Source: Parvularculaceae bacterium (lineage in GTDB: Bacteria; Pseudomonadota; Alphaproteobacteria; Caulobacterales; Parvularculaceae). From it: a stretch of 64,000 nucleotides of DNA. The notes below the pieces were generated by a model. That model made no database searches and was not told the DNA's origin. It was given only the letters and a program-made list of their open reading frames with translations. The stretch is from assembly GCA_021776475.1 (NCBI GenBank), contig JAJFFV010000006.1, positions 62,001-126,000 on the forward strand. Direction: 5' to 3'. This document shows positions 1 to 15,000 of the stretch, piece by piece. Numbering within the stretch: position 1 is the first letter of the stretch; every line of letters begins with the position of its first letter. Both the position numbers and the translations under genes were made by a program.

Positions 1-3000
1 ATTACAGGTGAAGTATTTACAGGTGCCAACAATGATACGTTTACGAATGAAGCCGGCGGGCTGGTTGTTGGTACAGTTAATCTTGGTATAGATCTTGGTG
101 GCGGCGATTTGCTGGAGAATGCCGGCACGATAGATGGTGATGTAACCGGGGCAACCTTCACTGTTAACAACATGTCTGGTGGTTCGATTGGCGAGATTGG
201 CGGCACGACGTCGACGATCGACAATGATGGTTCGGTTACGGACGTAACATCAACCAGCGCAACGATCACGAATGACGGTACTGTTACCAATATAGAGGCA
301 GGGACTCTTGATCTGACCAATAATGCCGCCGGTACGGTTGATTTGATTGACGTGAGTAGTGCGTTGATCGTTAACAGTGGGGCAATAGGTTCCGGTGGAA
401 TTGCTTCAGACGATCTTGACCTCACTAACTCTGGTTCCATCACCGGCAATATCAATACGACTGATACAACAACGATCGACAACTCTGGTTCAATCACCGG
501 CAATATCACGACGAAGCTTGGTGATGATATTCTTGTGAATTCGGGGTCCATTGTAGGCTCAATAAATCTGAGCGGCGGCGATAACCAGATTGTCAACACG
601 TCGAGCGGTTCGATTGTCGGAGATATTACGACAGCGTTTGGAACGGATGCATTTACGAATAGCGGTAGTATTACGGGTACTATATTTGTTGGTTCCAACA
701 GTGATACGTTCACGAATGAATCCAGCGGGCTGGTTGTTGGTATGGTCGATCTTGGCAATGGGAACGACCTGCTGGATAACAACGGTGGCTCGATTGATGG
801 CGGCGTTTCGGCCGGTACTGGCAGTGACACGGTTAACAACATTGAGGGCGGTGACATCACTGGCGACATCGATCTCGGTGACGGAACAAATACGCTGACC
901 AATGACAACAGTACCATTACCGGTGGCATCACGGGTGGCTCTGGTGACGACACCATTGACAACATTGACAGCACGATCACAGGTGATATCGATCTCGGGG
1001 AAGGCAATAACACGGTCAACGAAACATCTAGTGGTGAAGAGACCATCAACGGTAACATCACCACTGGTTCGGGTGATGACGCTGTTAATGTCAGTAACGG
1101 GACTATTAATGGTAACGTCAATCTCGGCGATGGCACCAATACGATCAGCATCGTCGATGGCACAATTACCGGTAGCAGCATTGATACCGGAAGCGATGAC
1201 GATTTTCTGGATAATCTTCGTGGTACCATCAACGGTGAAGAGGGTAGTTCCAACAGTATAAATCTTGGCAACGGTATTAATACCATCGACAACAATCAGG
1301 GCACGATCAATGCCAGCGTGACGACTGGTACAGGCGATGATGATTTCAGCAACTCGGAAGGTGGTTCCGTTACCGGCGCAGTAGATCTCGGCGGTGGCGC
1401 AAACACGCTTAGTAACTCCGGTGGAGCGGACATTGCCGGTAACATCACAACTGGCGTCGGTGACGACACGGTCGACAATATCGAAGGCAGCACGATCACC
1501 GGCGACATTGATCTTGGTGACGGCACCAACACGCTGACTAACACTGACAGCACGATCACCGGTGGCATTACGGGCGGCTCCGGTGATGACACGGTTGACA
1601 ATATTGACAGCACGATCACCGGTGACATCGATCTCGGTGAAGGCAATAACACGATAAATGAATTCGGATCTGGCGGTATGTGGCCGCCCCGGACCATTAA
1701 CGGCAACATCACAACTGGTTCCGGTAGTGACGCCGTCAACGTTTCTAACGGTACGATCAACGGCAATATTGATCTCGGTGGCGGTGATGACTTCGTCTCA
1801 AATTTCAATGGGACGATCACCGGCGATATCGATCTCGGTGAGGGGAATAACACACTCACTGAAACGTCCGGATTCGGTGAGGATACGATTAACGGAAACG
1901 TCATGGCCGGAGCGGGAGATGACTCGGTCACCGTAAGCAATGGTACGATTAACGGTACGGTAAACCTCGGCGATGGCACCAACACTTTTGATAATTTCGG
2001 CGGATTAATTTCTGGAAGCGGTATCACAACCGGTTCGGGCGATGACACATTGTCCAATCAATTTGGTACAATCAACGGTACCGAAGGCGGTTCCACCTCC
2101 ATAAATCTCGGCGATGGCACTAATACCATTAATAATAATGGCGGCAGTATAACTGGCTCCATCACAACTGGTATGAATGATGACACGCTGACCAACCAGG
2201 AATTCAGCAGCATCACCGGCGACATCGATCTCGGTGATGGTAACAATACGCTGAATTCGTCAGGCACCAGTGATATTACCGGGAACATCAGCACCGGCAC
2301 TGGTTTGGACAGTATACGGAATACGGCGTCGACGATCACCGGTGACATTAACATGGGTGCCGGTAACGACACGCTGGTAAATGAAACCAACGCCGAACTG
2401 ACCGGCACCATCATGATGGGCGACGGTGATGACACGCTGTCAAATCTGGAAAGTGCGACAATCACTGGTGCTATTGATCTTGGGTCTGGTGACAACACGC
2501 TCAACAACAACAGTCCTGCTTTCATCACCGGCAATATCGTTGCTGGCGATGGAGACGACACCGTTATCAATCGTGAATCATCCACCATCACCGGTAATAT
2601 TGACCTTGGTAACAGTAATGAAGGCGGAAACTCGCTGACGAACAATGGTACAATCATCGGTAATTTCACCGGCGGCGTTAATGGCGATGCCGTGTCGAAC
2701 ACCAACTCGGGAGAAAGTACAGCTACCATTGAGGGTAATATCGCTCTTGGCGACGGCACAAACTCCTTGACCAACACCGGCGGCGATATCCGCGCGAATA
2801 TGATCACCGGTGGTAGTGGCACCGATACCGTCAATAACACCGGCGAAATGACCGGCGAGATCGTCATGGGCTCCGGTGGCGGAACCATGTCGACGTCCAT
2901 CGATCTTGGTGATGGCAACAACAGTCTGGACAATAGCGGGTTCATCATGGGGTCAATCACCGCCGGCACTGGCGATGATGACGTTACCAACACGGGCACC

Positions 3001-6000
3001 ATAACCGGCAATATCAATCTTGGGGCTGGTAATAATACGATTACGGAAGGTTCCGGCGAAACCATCAACGGTAATGTCACGACCCTCGGTGGGGATGACA
3101 CGATGACCGTTGAAAGCGGCGGCGCGGTCAACGGCAACATAGACCTCGGCGAAGGAATGAATTCGTTTGCCAGCTCTGGTACGGTAACGGGTAATTTTGT
3201 TTCTGGAGCGGGTGATGATACGTTTACGAATGATAATGATTTTGTTGGCGACATAAATGTCGGAGACGGCGACAATACCGTCAACAATAATGGTGACATC
3301 ACAGGCAATCTCGTTGCTGGGGCCGGAAACGACACGATCATTTTCGGTACTGGAGCGACAATTTCAGGCGCTGTCGATCCTGGTACAGGGGAAAATGTCG
3401 TTGTTGGCATCGCGCTTGGGGGCGGCACTAATAATTTCACCAATACCGAAATAGTTGAAGCGAACGTTTCTGGTGGGGCAGGGATGGATACCGTTGATAA
3501 TTCCGGTACCATCACTGGTAATGTTAGCCTCGGCGACGGCACCAATATAATCTGCAATACCGGCACGATTACGGGCATGATCACGACCGGCGCAGGCATG
3601 GATACGGTCAAGAATGATGGTGGTCTGATCACCGGCGATGTCTCGCTCGGCGGAGAAGATGATTCGTATTCGAACCTTAATGGCGGCACCCTTGACGGCA
3701 ACCTCGATTTCGGTGCCGCCGGTACAAACGGAGACGCGCTCACAAACGATGGCACGATAACGGGTACAATCAGCGGCGACGATCTGACGATAACAAACAA
3801 CGCCGCCTCAACCCTGAACAGTAGTATCAGTGCAGGCGCTCTGGACCTGACCAACAACGGAGACATCAACGGCAATATCGAAGCAACCGGCTTGGCATGT
3901 GTCACCAATAACACCGGCGCCACGATCACCGGCATGATCACGACTGGCACAGCGGACGATAAGGTCGATAACTTCGGCACGATCACCGGTGACATTGATC
4001 TTGGTGGCGGTGCTGACGCTCTGGATAATAATAGCGGTACGATTGTTGGCAACATTGATATGGGTGCGGATAATGATACCGTGACCAATCAGGAAGGTGG
4101 CTTGATCCAGGGTAATGTTGATCTCGGTGACGGTACCAACAGTTTGACTAATTCAGGTGGTAGCACCATTGAAGCCGCAATGGTGACCGCTGGTACGGGC
4201 GACGATACGCTCACAAACTCGGCGACCATCACGGGTGTTGTCGCGGGAAGTACACCTTCTGCTTCGTCAATCAATCTTGGCGATGGCATGAACTCGGTCA
4301 CAAATACGTCTACTGGCGTGATCATGGCGACGATCGAAACCGGTGCGGGGGATGATACGTTCATCAACGATGGCATGATTGATAACTGCGTTGCAGGGCC
4401 TGCAACCGTCATCAACATGGGTGACGGCACGAACTCCCTCACCAATTCCGGTATGATCGTTGGTAACATTGAGGCCGGCACAGGTGACGACACGCTGACC
4501 AACACCGGCACGATCACCGGCGACATCAACCTCGGTGCCGGTGACAATGTGATTGTTGAAGGCGCATCAGGAATGATGATGACCATCAATGGCAACGTCA
4601 CCACCTTGGGCGGTAATGACATGATGACCGTCAATTCAGGCGGCGCGGTGAATGGTACGATCGATCTTGGCGACGGCACGAACAGCCTGAGCAATAGCGG
4701 CACCATAACTGGAATGATTACCACTGGCACCGGGATGGATTCGGTAACGAACTCTGGCGGAAGCATTACAGGCGATGTGGATACCGGTGCGGGTAGCGAC
4801 ACTGTCACGAACGCGAGCGGCGGCACGATTACCGGCGATATTGCGCTTGGTGAAGGTGCAAACACGCTTGACAATCAGAACGGCACAATCATCGCCGCGG
4901 CCATTTCAGGCGGTGCAGGTATTGATACGCTAAACAATGACAGCGATATCAATGGCGGCGTGGACGGCTCCAGTGGCGGCACACTGGCGTCATCCGTCAA
5001 TCTCGGCAGTGGCAATAACGACATTGATAACACCGGCAACTTCTCTGCCAACGTCACGACAACCTCAGGCGACGACACGCTCGACAATAATGGTGGCCAG
5101 ATCGATGGCGGGGATGATGGCGAAGTAACCTTGACGGCTACGATTGATCTCGGTGACGGCACGAACACACTCACAAATGCCGAGGGCGGAACGATTATTG
5201 CCGACATCTTCGGTGGTAGCGGCGATGACACTGTAACCAATACGGACAGTACGATCACGGGTGATATCGATCTGGGCGAGGGCAATAATTCAGTTACAGA
5301 AGAAGTAACGGAAGAACTGGTAGCAACGATCAACGGTAACATTACTGCGTTGTCAGGCAATGACTCTGTCACCGTCAATCACGGCACGATCAATGGCAAC
5401 ATTGATCTCGGCGATGGCGCCAACTCAGTCACGAACAACAACGGCGATATCACCGGTACTGTCACGACCGGCTCCGGCATTGATACATTCGACAACAGCG
5501 GCACGATGACCGGCGATATCTCGACTGGCGGTGACGATGACGACTTTACCAATCAGACAGGCGGAACAGTAGACGGTAACATCGACTTTGGTGCCAGCGG
5601 TGAAGCCGGCGACATGTTGACCAATGATGGGGACGTCATGGGTATCGTGTCAGGGGACAACATCACCGTAGATAATACAGAGTTGGGTTCCATCACAGAA
5701 GTTGCCGGCACGGTATCTGACATCCTCAATGGCGGTCAGATAGACAGTGTCAGTTCAAGCAATGCAACCATCGACAATTCCGGCAATATCGATGATATTT
5801 CCGTAGGCGGATTGTTCCTCGATAACTTCGGTACTGTTGGAGCAGTCAGCGCCGGCAGCGCAACGATAAACAATGACGGTGATATCGACAGCATCGATTC
5901 AGGCGATCTCGATCTCACTAACACCGGCAATGTCAATGGCGACATTACAACCACCGACACCACGGCCATCGACAATGATGGCGGTGCAATCACTGGCAAA

Positions 6001-9000
6001 ATCGATGCGAGCGCGAGTGCGGCAGATGACACTGTTCTCAACCAGAACGGCGGTATGATCGAGGGTGAAATCGACCTTGGTGATGGTGCGAACTCGATCA
6101 TGAACCTGGATACCAGCAGCATCGTTGCTGAATTCATCAGTGCAGGTGCGGGTAATGACACACTCGCCAATGATGGTCTAATCGAAGGTCTGGAGGGCAG
6201 CAGTTTCGGCGCCATGACAAGTTCGGTCAATCTCGGTGAAGGTGACAACTCCGTTACAAACACCGGTCAGTTGACAATAGATCTCGTCACAGGGGCCGGA
6301 AATGACACGCTCAGCAACAGTGGTGACCTTGAGGGTGAAGATTTTGGTGAGGGGACCGATCAGGCGCTCGTCAACCTAGGCGATGGCATGAATTCTGTCT
6401 CTAATACCGGAACAGGGTTCATGAATGTCAATTTGACCACAGGTGCTGGTAATGACACGCTGACCAACACAGGCGGCCAAATAAATGGCGACCTTGATTT
6501 TGGCGATGGCGACAACAGCCTAACCAACACCGCCAGCGGCAGCTCTGGTGGCAACATAAATGCATCAATCCTGTTTGGATCAGGCAGTGACTCGCTCCTC
6601 AATGAGATGGGCGCCTCAATCAATGGGACCATCGATCTGGGATCTGGCGATAATACGCTTACGAACGAAACTGCCAGTACAATAACGGGTACGATTTCCG
6701 CCGGCGGCGGCAACGACACACTGATGAATACCGGGACAATCACGGGAGACATCAATCTCGGTGCTGGTGACAATGTGATTGTTGAAGGCGCATCAGGAAT
6801 GATGATGACGATCAACGGCGATGTCACCACACTCGGTGGTGATGACACGATGACTGTTAATTCGGGCGGTGCCGTCAATGGCAACATCAATCTTGGTGAC
6901 GGAACCAACAGCCTCGACAATTCAGGTGCCATCACCGGAAACGTCACGACCGGAAGCGGCGCTGACACCGCGACCGTCAATACGGGCGGTACAATCGACG
7001 GCAACATTGCGCTGGGTGAAGGTATCAACATCCTGACCAATGACGGCACCGTCAACGCCGACACGATAACAACAGGCGCGAGCGCTGACACGCTCACCAA
7101 TACCGGCTCTTTAGACGGTCTCACACCTGGACAAGAGGGCGAAACCAGCGTCGTCGTTAACCTGGGTAACGGCAATAACATGGTCATCAACTCAGGTGAC
7201 ATGGAGCTCGATCTGACCACGGGCACCGGCAACGATACACTCAACAATAGCGGCTTATTGATGGGTGACCAGGACGGCAGCAGCGGCGGCGTCAACGCCA
7301 ATGTCGATCTCGGCAGCGGCGTCAACACGGTCATCAATAGTGGCTCGATGGATGTTGATCTGGTAACGGGCGCTGATGCTGATACCTTCACCAACCAGAC
7401 AGGCGGCGAAGTCAATGGCTCGGTCGATCTCGGCAGCGGCAACAATCAGATTGTCAACAACGGTAATTCGTTTGACGCCACCCTGACCACTGGCAATCTC
7501 GATGACCAGCTAACCAACACCGGCATCATGAATGGCACCATCAATCTAGGTGATGGTACGAACTTGGTCACCAACAATGTTGGTGCAATGATCAATGCCA
7601 GTGTCACAACCGGTAATGGTATCGACACGTTCACCAATGGCGGCATGATTATGGGCAATGTCTCTTTGGGCGGCTCAGGTGATACGTTCACCAACAACGG
7701 TACTCTGACAGGCGATCTCGATACCGGTTCAGGCAACGACACAGTGGATGTCGCTGGCACCTTGACCGGCAATACAACAATGGGTGACGGAAATGATACC
7801 TTCACCACGACGGGCAGCGCCTCCGTCGCTGGCAATATCGATCTTGGCAATGGAACAAACACGCTGAGCAACGCGGTCGGTGTTACCATTACGGGCAATG
7901 TCAGTGCAGGGACGAGCGGCGATTCGGTCAACAATAGCGGTACCATCATAGGGGCGATCAGCCTTGGTAATGGCGTTAACGTCATAACCAACGATGCTGG
8001 CGCAACGATCACCGGCAATGTCACCACTGGCACCGGTCCCGACACATTGACCAACAATGGCACGCTGTCCGGTGATGTCGACCTGGGCAATGGCGGTGAC
8101 ACGCTCGAAAACACTGGCACGCTTACCGGCATGGTGCAGATGGGCGGCGGCGATGATACCGTAACCAACTCAAGCCAAATTACCGGCGACATTGACCTGG
8201 GCGGCGGCGATAACCTCCTTACCAACAATTCTGGCGCGACCATTGACGGTAACGTCATGGGCGGCAGCGGTGACGACGAAGTTTGCAATGAGGGTACAAT
8301 CAACGGGACCATAAACCTTGGCGGCGGTAACAACACCATCAAGGAAGGCTCCGGCGAAACCATTATCGGCGACATTATCACCCTTGGTGGTGATGATCTG
8401 GTGTTGAATGACTTTGGTACCATCATGGGCAACCTTTCTCTCGGCGCTGGTACTAATACGGTTAGCAATGATGGGGAGTTCCGCGGCAACATCTCGGCTG
8501 CTGGCTCTACCACGATTGCCAACACAGCCACGCTCACCGGAGTTCTCGCTGGCTCGACGCCGACCACATCGATGATCATGCTCGGCGACGGCGGCAGCAC
8601 GATCACTAACTCAGGCGACATGACCGCGAACTTCAACACTGGTGAAGGCGATGACAGTTTCACCAATATGGAAGGTGGTACCGTCACCGGTGACATCGAT
8701 TTCAATGGTGTCGACATGCTGGGTGATTCGCTAACCAATGACGGTGACGTCGTTGGCATGGTCCTCGGTGACGACTTCATGGTCACAAACAATGTTGGTG
8801 GCAGCATCAGCGAAGTTTCTGGCGCACTGTCGACGATCGTTAACAGCGGTCAGATTGATCTGGTTACCTCCGGCACATCGGACATCACCAATAGCGGCAC
8901 AATAACAACGAATGTCTTAGTTACGTCGCTTACTTTGCTGAACAACGCCGGTGCAACTACCAGCGATCTAAATATTGAAGATGGTGATATCACCAACGAT

Positions 9001-12000
9001 GGTTCGATCGGTAATATCAGTGCATCCGACCTTATACTGACAAATACTGGTACTGTTCTATCCATCAATGTCGACGGCCCGGCAACGATAGACAATAGTG
9101 GAACAGTCGATGGTAGCATAACAGCTGGTCTGGTCAGCGATGTTGTTGATATCACGAACAGTGGCGACATTAATGGAAGTATCACCACGGCTGCAGGCGA
9201 CGATATCGTTAACAACACCGGCACGATTAATGGTGACATTGATCTTGGTGACGGTAACAACACGCTGACGGAAAACTCTGCAACGACCATCAATGGTAAT
9301 ATCACGCTCGGTTCGGGCAACGACCAGGTGACGGTCCTTGGCGGCGCGATCAACGGTAATATCAGCCTCGGCGATGGCAGCAATCAGATAGATAATGCCG
9401 GCTCAATTATCGGCGACATAACTGGTGGTACAGGTGCCGACACGGTTAACAACACCGGCAACCTTGACGCTGGTGCTGGCGGCAGTTCCGGCGGCATATT
9501 GGCCTCGTCTGTCGACCTTGGCGATGGCGACAACGTCGTTCTCAACGATGGAACGATGGTTGTTAACATCACGACCGGTAGCGGCAACGATACACTTACT
9601 AATAACTCGTCTCTCACTGGTGAAGTCCTGGGTGGCAGCAGTGGAGGGACAACCCGCTCTAGCCTCGATCTTGGCGCAGGCGACGACACAGTCACTAACA
9701 CTGCGACCATGCTTGCCGATATCAATACCGGTAATGACAATGACACTGTCAACAACACAACTGGCGCCACTCTCGACGGCAGTGTTACGTTCAGTGATGG
9801 TAGCAACGCGTTGAACAATGATGGATCTATTACAGGCAATATCATTGGCGGCAACGGCAACGACACATTCAACAACACGGCCAATGGCTCGATCGCTGGC
9901 ACGATCACAGGCGGCACAGGCAACAATGCGCTGAATAACTCGGGTGCGGTGAATAACAACGTCAGCATGGCTGGCGGCGACGATACCATCGACAATCAAA
10001 CCGGCGGCACGATCACCGGTAACATTGAACTCGCCGACGGCACCAACCAGCTGGACAATGACGGCACGATCACAGCGGCGACCATTAATGGTGGGACGGG
10101 TGCTGATACGCTGAATAACACAGCCAACGGCGTCATCAACAATGGTGAAGGTGCAACAGCGATCACCCTTGGTGCCGGCAACAATGTTGTGACCAACGCT
10201 GGGATGATCACCGGGTCACTGACCACTCTCGGCGGTGACGACAGTTTCACCAACACCGGTACCTTCACCGGCAACATCGATCTCGGTGACGGCAACAATA
10301 CGCTCACGGAAGGCTCCGGCACGACAATTAACGGTAGTGTTACAACCGGGACCGGTGCTGACACAGTCACTGTCAATAGCAGCGGCGTTTTAAACGGCAG
10401 TCTTGAACTAGGGACCGGTGATGATACCGTTAACAACTCCGGCACCCTCACCGGCAATATCACCTTCGACGGCGGCGCAAATACGATCAATAATGACGGT
10501 ACCTTTACGGGTCAGATTTTTGCCGGCGGTACGGTCGACATCGTCAATGATGGAACGATGAATGCGGACTTTTTTGGTGGCGCAAACGATGATTCGGTCA
10601 CCAACAATTCAGCCGGTACCATCACTGGCGGTGTGACACTCGGTGAAGGCAACAACACCGTTGTAAACGGCGGCGCAATAAACACCGCGCTGCTGAGCGC
10701 GGGCGCCGGCAACGATTCGGTCACAAACACCGGAACGCTCAATAATACCGACGGATCTAGCCAAACAACTGTCCAACTTGGGGCTGGCAATAACAGTTTG
10801 ACCAATAGCGGGACTTTTAACGCGACCTTCTCAGGCCTCGGCGGTGATGACACCATCAACAACATGACCGGCGGTACAATGCTGGGCAATATCAGCCTGA
10901 TGGACGGCGCAAACACGATCACGAATGCCGGTACAATTACGGCATCCGGTAGTGTCATCGGTGGTGGTTCAGGCATTGATACGCTGAATAACTCAGGCGT
11001 AATTACCGGTGCTGGCGGCGGAGCAATCGCCATTAACTTCCTGGATGGCGACAATGTAGTCGACAACTCCGGCACAATCATTGGCACATTCACTGCGACA
11101 ACTGGCAACGACAGCTTCACCAACACCGGCACCTTCACCGGCAATATCGATCTTGGCGGCGGAAACAATACGCTCACGGAAGGCTCCGGCACCACCATCA
11201 CCGGCAATGTAACCATGGCCGGCGGTAACGACACAGTGACCGTAAATGCTGGCGGGAATATCGTTGGTGACATTAGTCTCGGCAATGGAACTAATGCCGT
11301 TACCAATAACGCCGCCGGAATGATTTCCGGTGCAATCTCCGGCTTGGCAGGTATCGATACACTCATGAACTCCGGCGCAATTGTCGGTAACACCGATCTT
11401 GGCAATGGCGACAACGTCATTTCGGTCATGGCTGCTGGTACAATCATGGGCACAGTCACCACAGGCGTCGGCACAGACGTGATGACCAATGCTGGTACGG
11501 TTACCGGTGCGGTAGATCTTGGCGGCGGCGCGAATACACTGACAAACACTGGCACGCTTACTGGCGCAGTAACCACCGAAGCAGGTGACGATACGGTCAC
11601 CAATAGTGGCGCCATAACCGGCAACATCTCCCTGGGCGAGGGAGCAAACTCGTTCATTGGTATGGTAGGATCGACAACCATTGGTGACATTTCTGCCGGC
11701 GGTGGCAATGACACGCTGACCAGCGATGGCACGATCACCGGTAATATCGACCTTGGCGACGGCGCTAATACGATCACCAATACATCGGCAACGACGATTG
11801 ACGGCAACATCACCGGTGGCACAGGCGTTGATCAGGTGCTGAACAGCGGCTCGATCGTCAACACGACGATCAGTCTAGGTCTTGGTAATGACCTTGTTTC
11901 TAACGTCGGTACTGGTTCAATCACCGGTGACATCGATCTCGGCAATGGCGACAACACTATTACCAACGCAGCAGGTGCAACGATCACTGGTGGAATCACG

Positions 12001-15000
12001 GGCGGTGATAACAACGACACCGTGACGACATTCGGCACACTCGCCGGCGGTAACATGGTCGATTTGGGCGACGGTAGTGACAGCGTCAGCAATTCCGGCA
12101 GCGCTACAGCAAACTTCAACCTGGGTGATGGCGATGACAGTTTCACCAACAATGCGGGCGCCACGGTAACCGGCAATATCGATTTTGACTTAGTCAGTGA
12201 AAGTGACAGTCTCGACAATTCAGGAACGGTTGCTGGGTCTGTGAGCGGTGATAGTTTCTCCGTCAATAACACCTCCACCGGCAGCATCGACGAAGTGGCG
12301 GGGCAGGACTCTTGCGTTGATAACACAGGTCAGATCGACTCGGTCACGACAGACACAACCGATATCGTCAACAACAGCGGCGGTAACATTGACAGTATCT
12401 CTGTCACGTCGCTCCTCCTCGATAACGCCGGTTCGACCGGTGCGATCGGTGCGGCAGATGCCGACATTACCAATGACGGCACCATCACGGGTGATATTAC
12501 AACGACGGATACAACATCGATCACCAACAATGCCGGCGCAGCGATCACCGGCAACATCACGACCGGCGCGACTGATGATGCATTAATGAATACCGGCACG
12601 ATCACTGGCGATATCGACCTCGGTGCTGGTAATAATACGATCACTGAAGGTGGTGGTACAACGATCACGGGCAACGTGTCGGCCGCGGGTGGTAACGATA
12701 CGTTTACGGTGAACAGCGGCGGCAACGTCATGGGGAATATCAATCTCGGTGACGGTACCAACAGCCTGACCAATGATGGTACTGTGCGCGGTAACTTCAC
12801 CGGCGGTGCCAATGGTGATACGATCACTAACAACGCGACACTGACCGGTGCCCTGGCGGGCTCCACGCCAACCAATGCGGTCATTGGCCTCGGTCTCGGT
12901 GCGGACACGTTCACCAACAACGGCTCTGTTATGGCTGACCTCAACACTGGTGATGGTGGTGATACCGTCAACAACAGTGGCGAGGGCACAGCAACCTTCA
13001 CCGGCAGTATCACATTTGGCAATGGATCAAATACTCTGACCAACGACGGCACTGTTACCGGCAATATCACCGGCGGAACCAACGACGAGACTATGACCAA
13101 CAATGGCACTATCAATGGTGACATTGATTTCTCGACAAATGCGTCCGAAGGCACAGACCTTCTAACCAACAACAGTAGTGTTGAAGGCACGGTTATGGGT
13201 GCGAGTTTCACCGTTAACAATGCCGGCTCAATCGATGAGATCGGTGGCGGCACATCTTCGACCAGCAACAACGAAGGTACGATCACTGATATCACCTCGA
13301 CTGATGCAACGATCACTGACAATTCCGGCACTATCACCAATATCGAAGTTGGTACACTGGATCTGACGAACGACAATGGTACTGTCGATACAATTGACGC
13401 CTCGACCAGTGCGACAATTGACAATGACAACTCAATCACTGGCACAATCAATTCCGGTGGCACCCTGGATATTACCAATGACGGCACCATAGGTGGCGCC
13501 ATCACTGCAACTGGTGCGACAACTATCACTAACAATGCAACAGGGGCGATCAACAACGACATCACGACGGGCGCCGCTGATGATACGGTCCAGAACCTTG
13601 GTACAATCACCGGCAACATAGACCTGGGGGATGGTGCGAACACACTCATCAACAATTCGTCCATGACAATTGATGGCACTGTTACTGGCGGCGCAAACAT
13701 CGACACAGTGGCCAACGTTGGCGGCACGATCACAAATACTACGATTGATCTTGGTGGTGGCGACGACGTTCTGACCTCAAGCAGTGCAGAAGGTGTCGGC
13801 GGCGTTATCAACGGCTCAATCATGGCTGGGGCGGGTGCCGATTCTATTACTGTTGAAGGTGTAGGATCTGTAACTGGTGATATTGATCTTGGTACAGGTG
13901 CGGACGCACTGACCATGAATGGCGGTACGATCACCGGCAATATTACATCAACAGACGGATCAACCCTTACACTAAATGCCGGTACTGTCATCGGTATGAT
14001 AACTCTAGGTGCTGGCGTTGACACGATCACACTATCGACCGGTAGCACGATCACCGGCGATGTTGATCTAGGTGACGGCAACAACTCACTTACAGTGAAC
14101 GGCGGCACCCTCATCACGGGCGATGTCACTGGCGGCGCTGGCGACGACACCGTTCTGATTGACGTTGGTGGCACAGTTACCGGCAATATCGACCTTGGTG
14201 CCGGCGACAACACGCTGACCAATAATTCGTCAATGACCATCAATGGCAACGTGTTGTTCGGCAATGGTACGAACATGTTCACTAACAACGGTTCGGTGAA
14301 CGGTGACATCACCTTCGGTGACGGGACCACCAATTTCACCAACACCGGCACAATTACCGGTAACGTGGACCTTGGCGCCGGCGACAACGTCTTCAACGGT
14401 GCTGGCGGTACAATCAACGGAACGCTGACGTCGCAGGGCGGCAATGATACGCTGACCGGCGGTGCTGGCGACGACATCCTTGATGGCGGCGCAGGCAACG
14501 ACACACTCAATGGCGGCGGCGGCAATGACATCCTGATCGGCGGCGCTGGTGGCGATGCGCTAAATGGCGATGCCGGTACGGACACGATTTCGTATGCGGG
14601 GTCTCTCGCGGGTGTCACCATTGACCTCGGTGTCGGATCAGCAGCTGGCGGCGATGCCACAGGTGACAGCTTCACCAGCATTGAAAACGTGATTGGATCA
14701 GGTAATGTCGATACGCTTACCGGCGATGCCAATGACAACACCCTCGAAGGTGGCGATGGTGCGGACGTTCTCGACGGGGCGGGCGGCACAAACACCGTGT
14801 CCTACGCTTCTTCTGATGCGGGCGTAGATGTGAATTTGGATACCAATACAGTTTCCGGTGGTGATGCCGAGGGCGACACCATTAGCAACTTTGCCAACGT
14901 AACCGGATCGGCTTTCGACGATCTGCTGACCGCTGGTTCCACCGGTGGCACGTTGATGGGTCTTGGCGGTGATGATACGATTATTGGTGGTGCGGCTGAT

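Noticed and set aside
1-14436. Dense short DNA repeats that could suggest a CRISPR array
   Set aside because: Repeats are in-frame, degenerate, with no constant spacer length, and encode a continuous protein. No cas genes are present.
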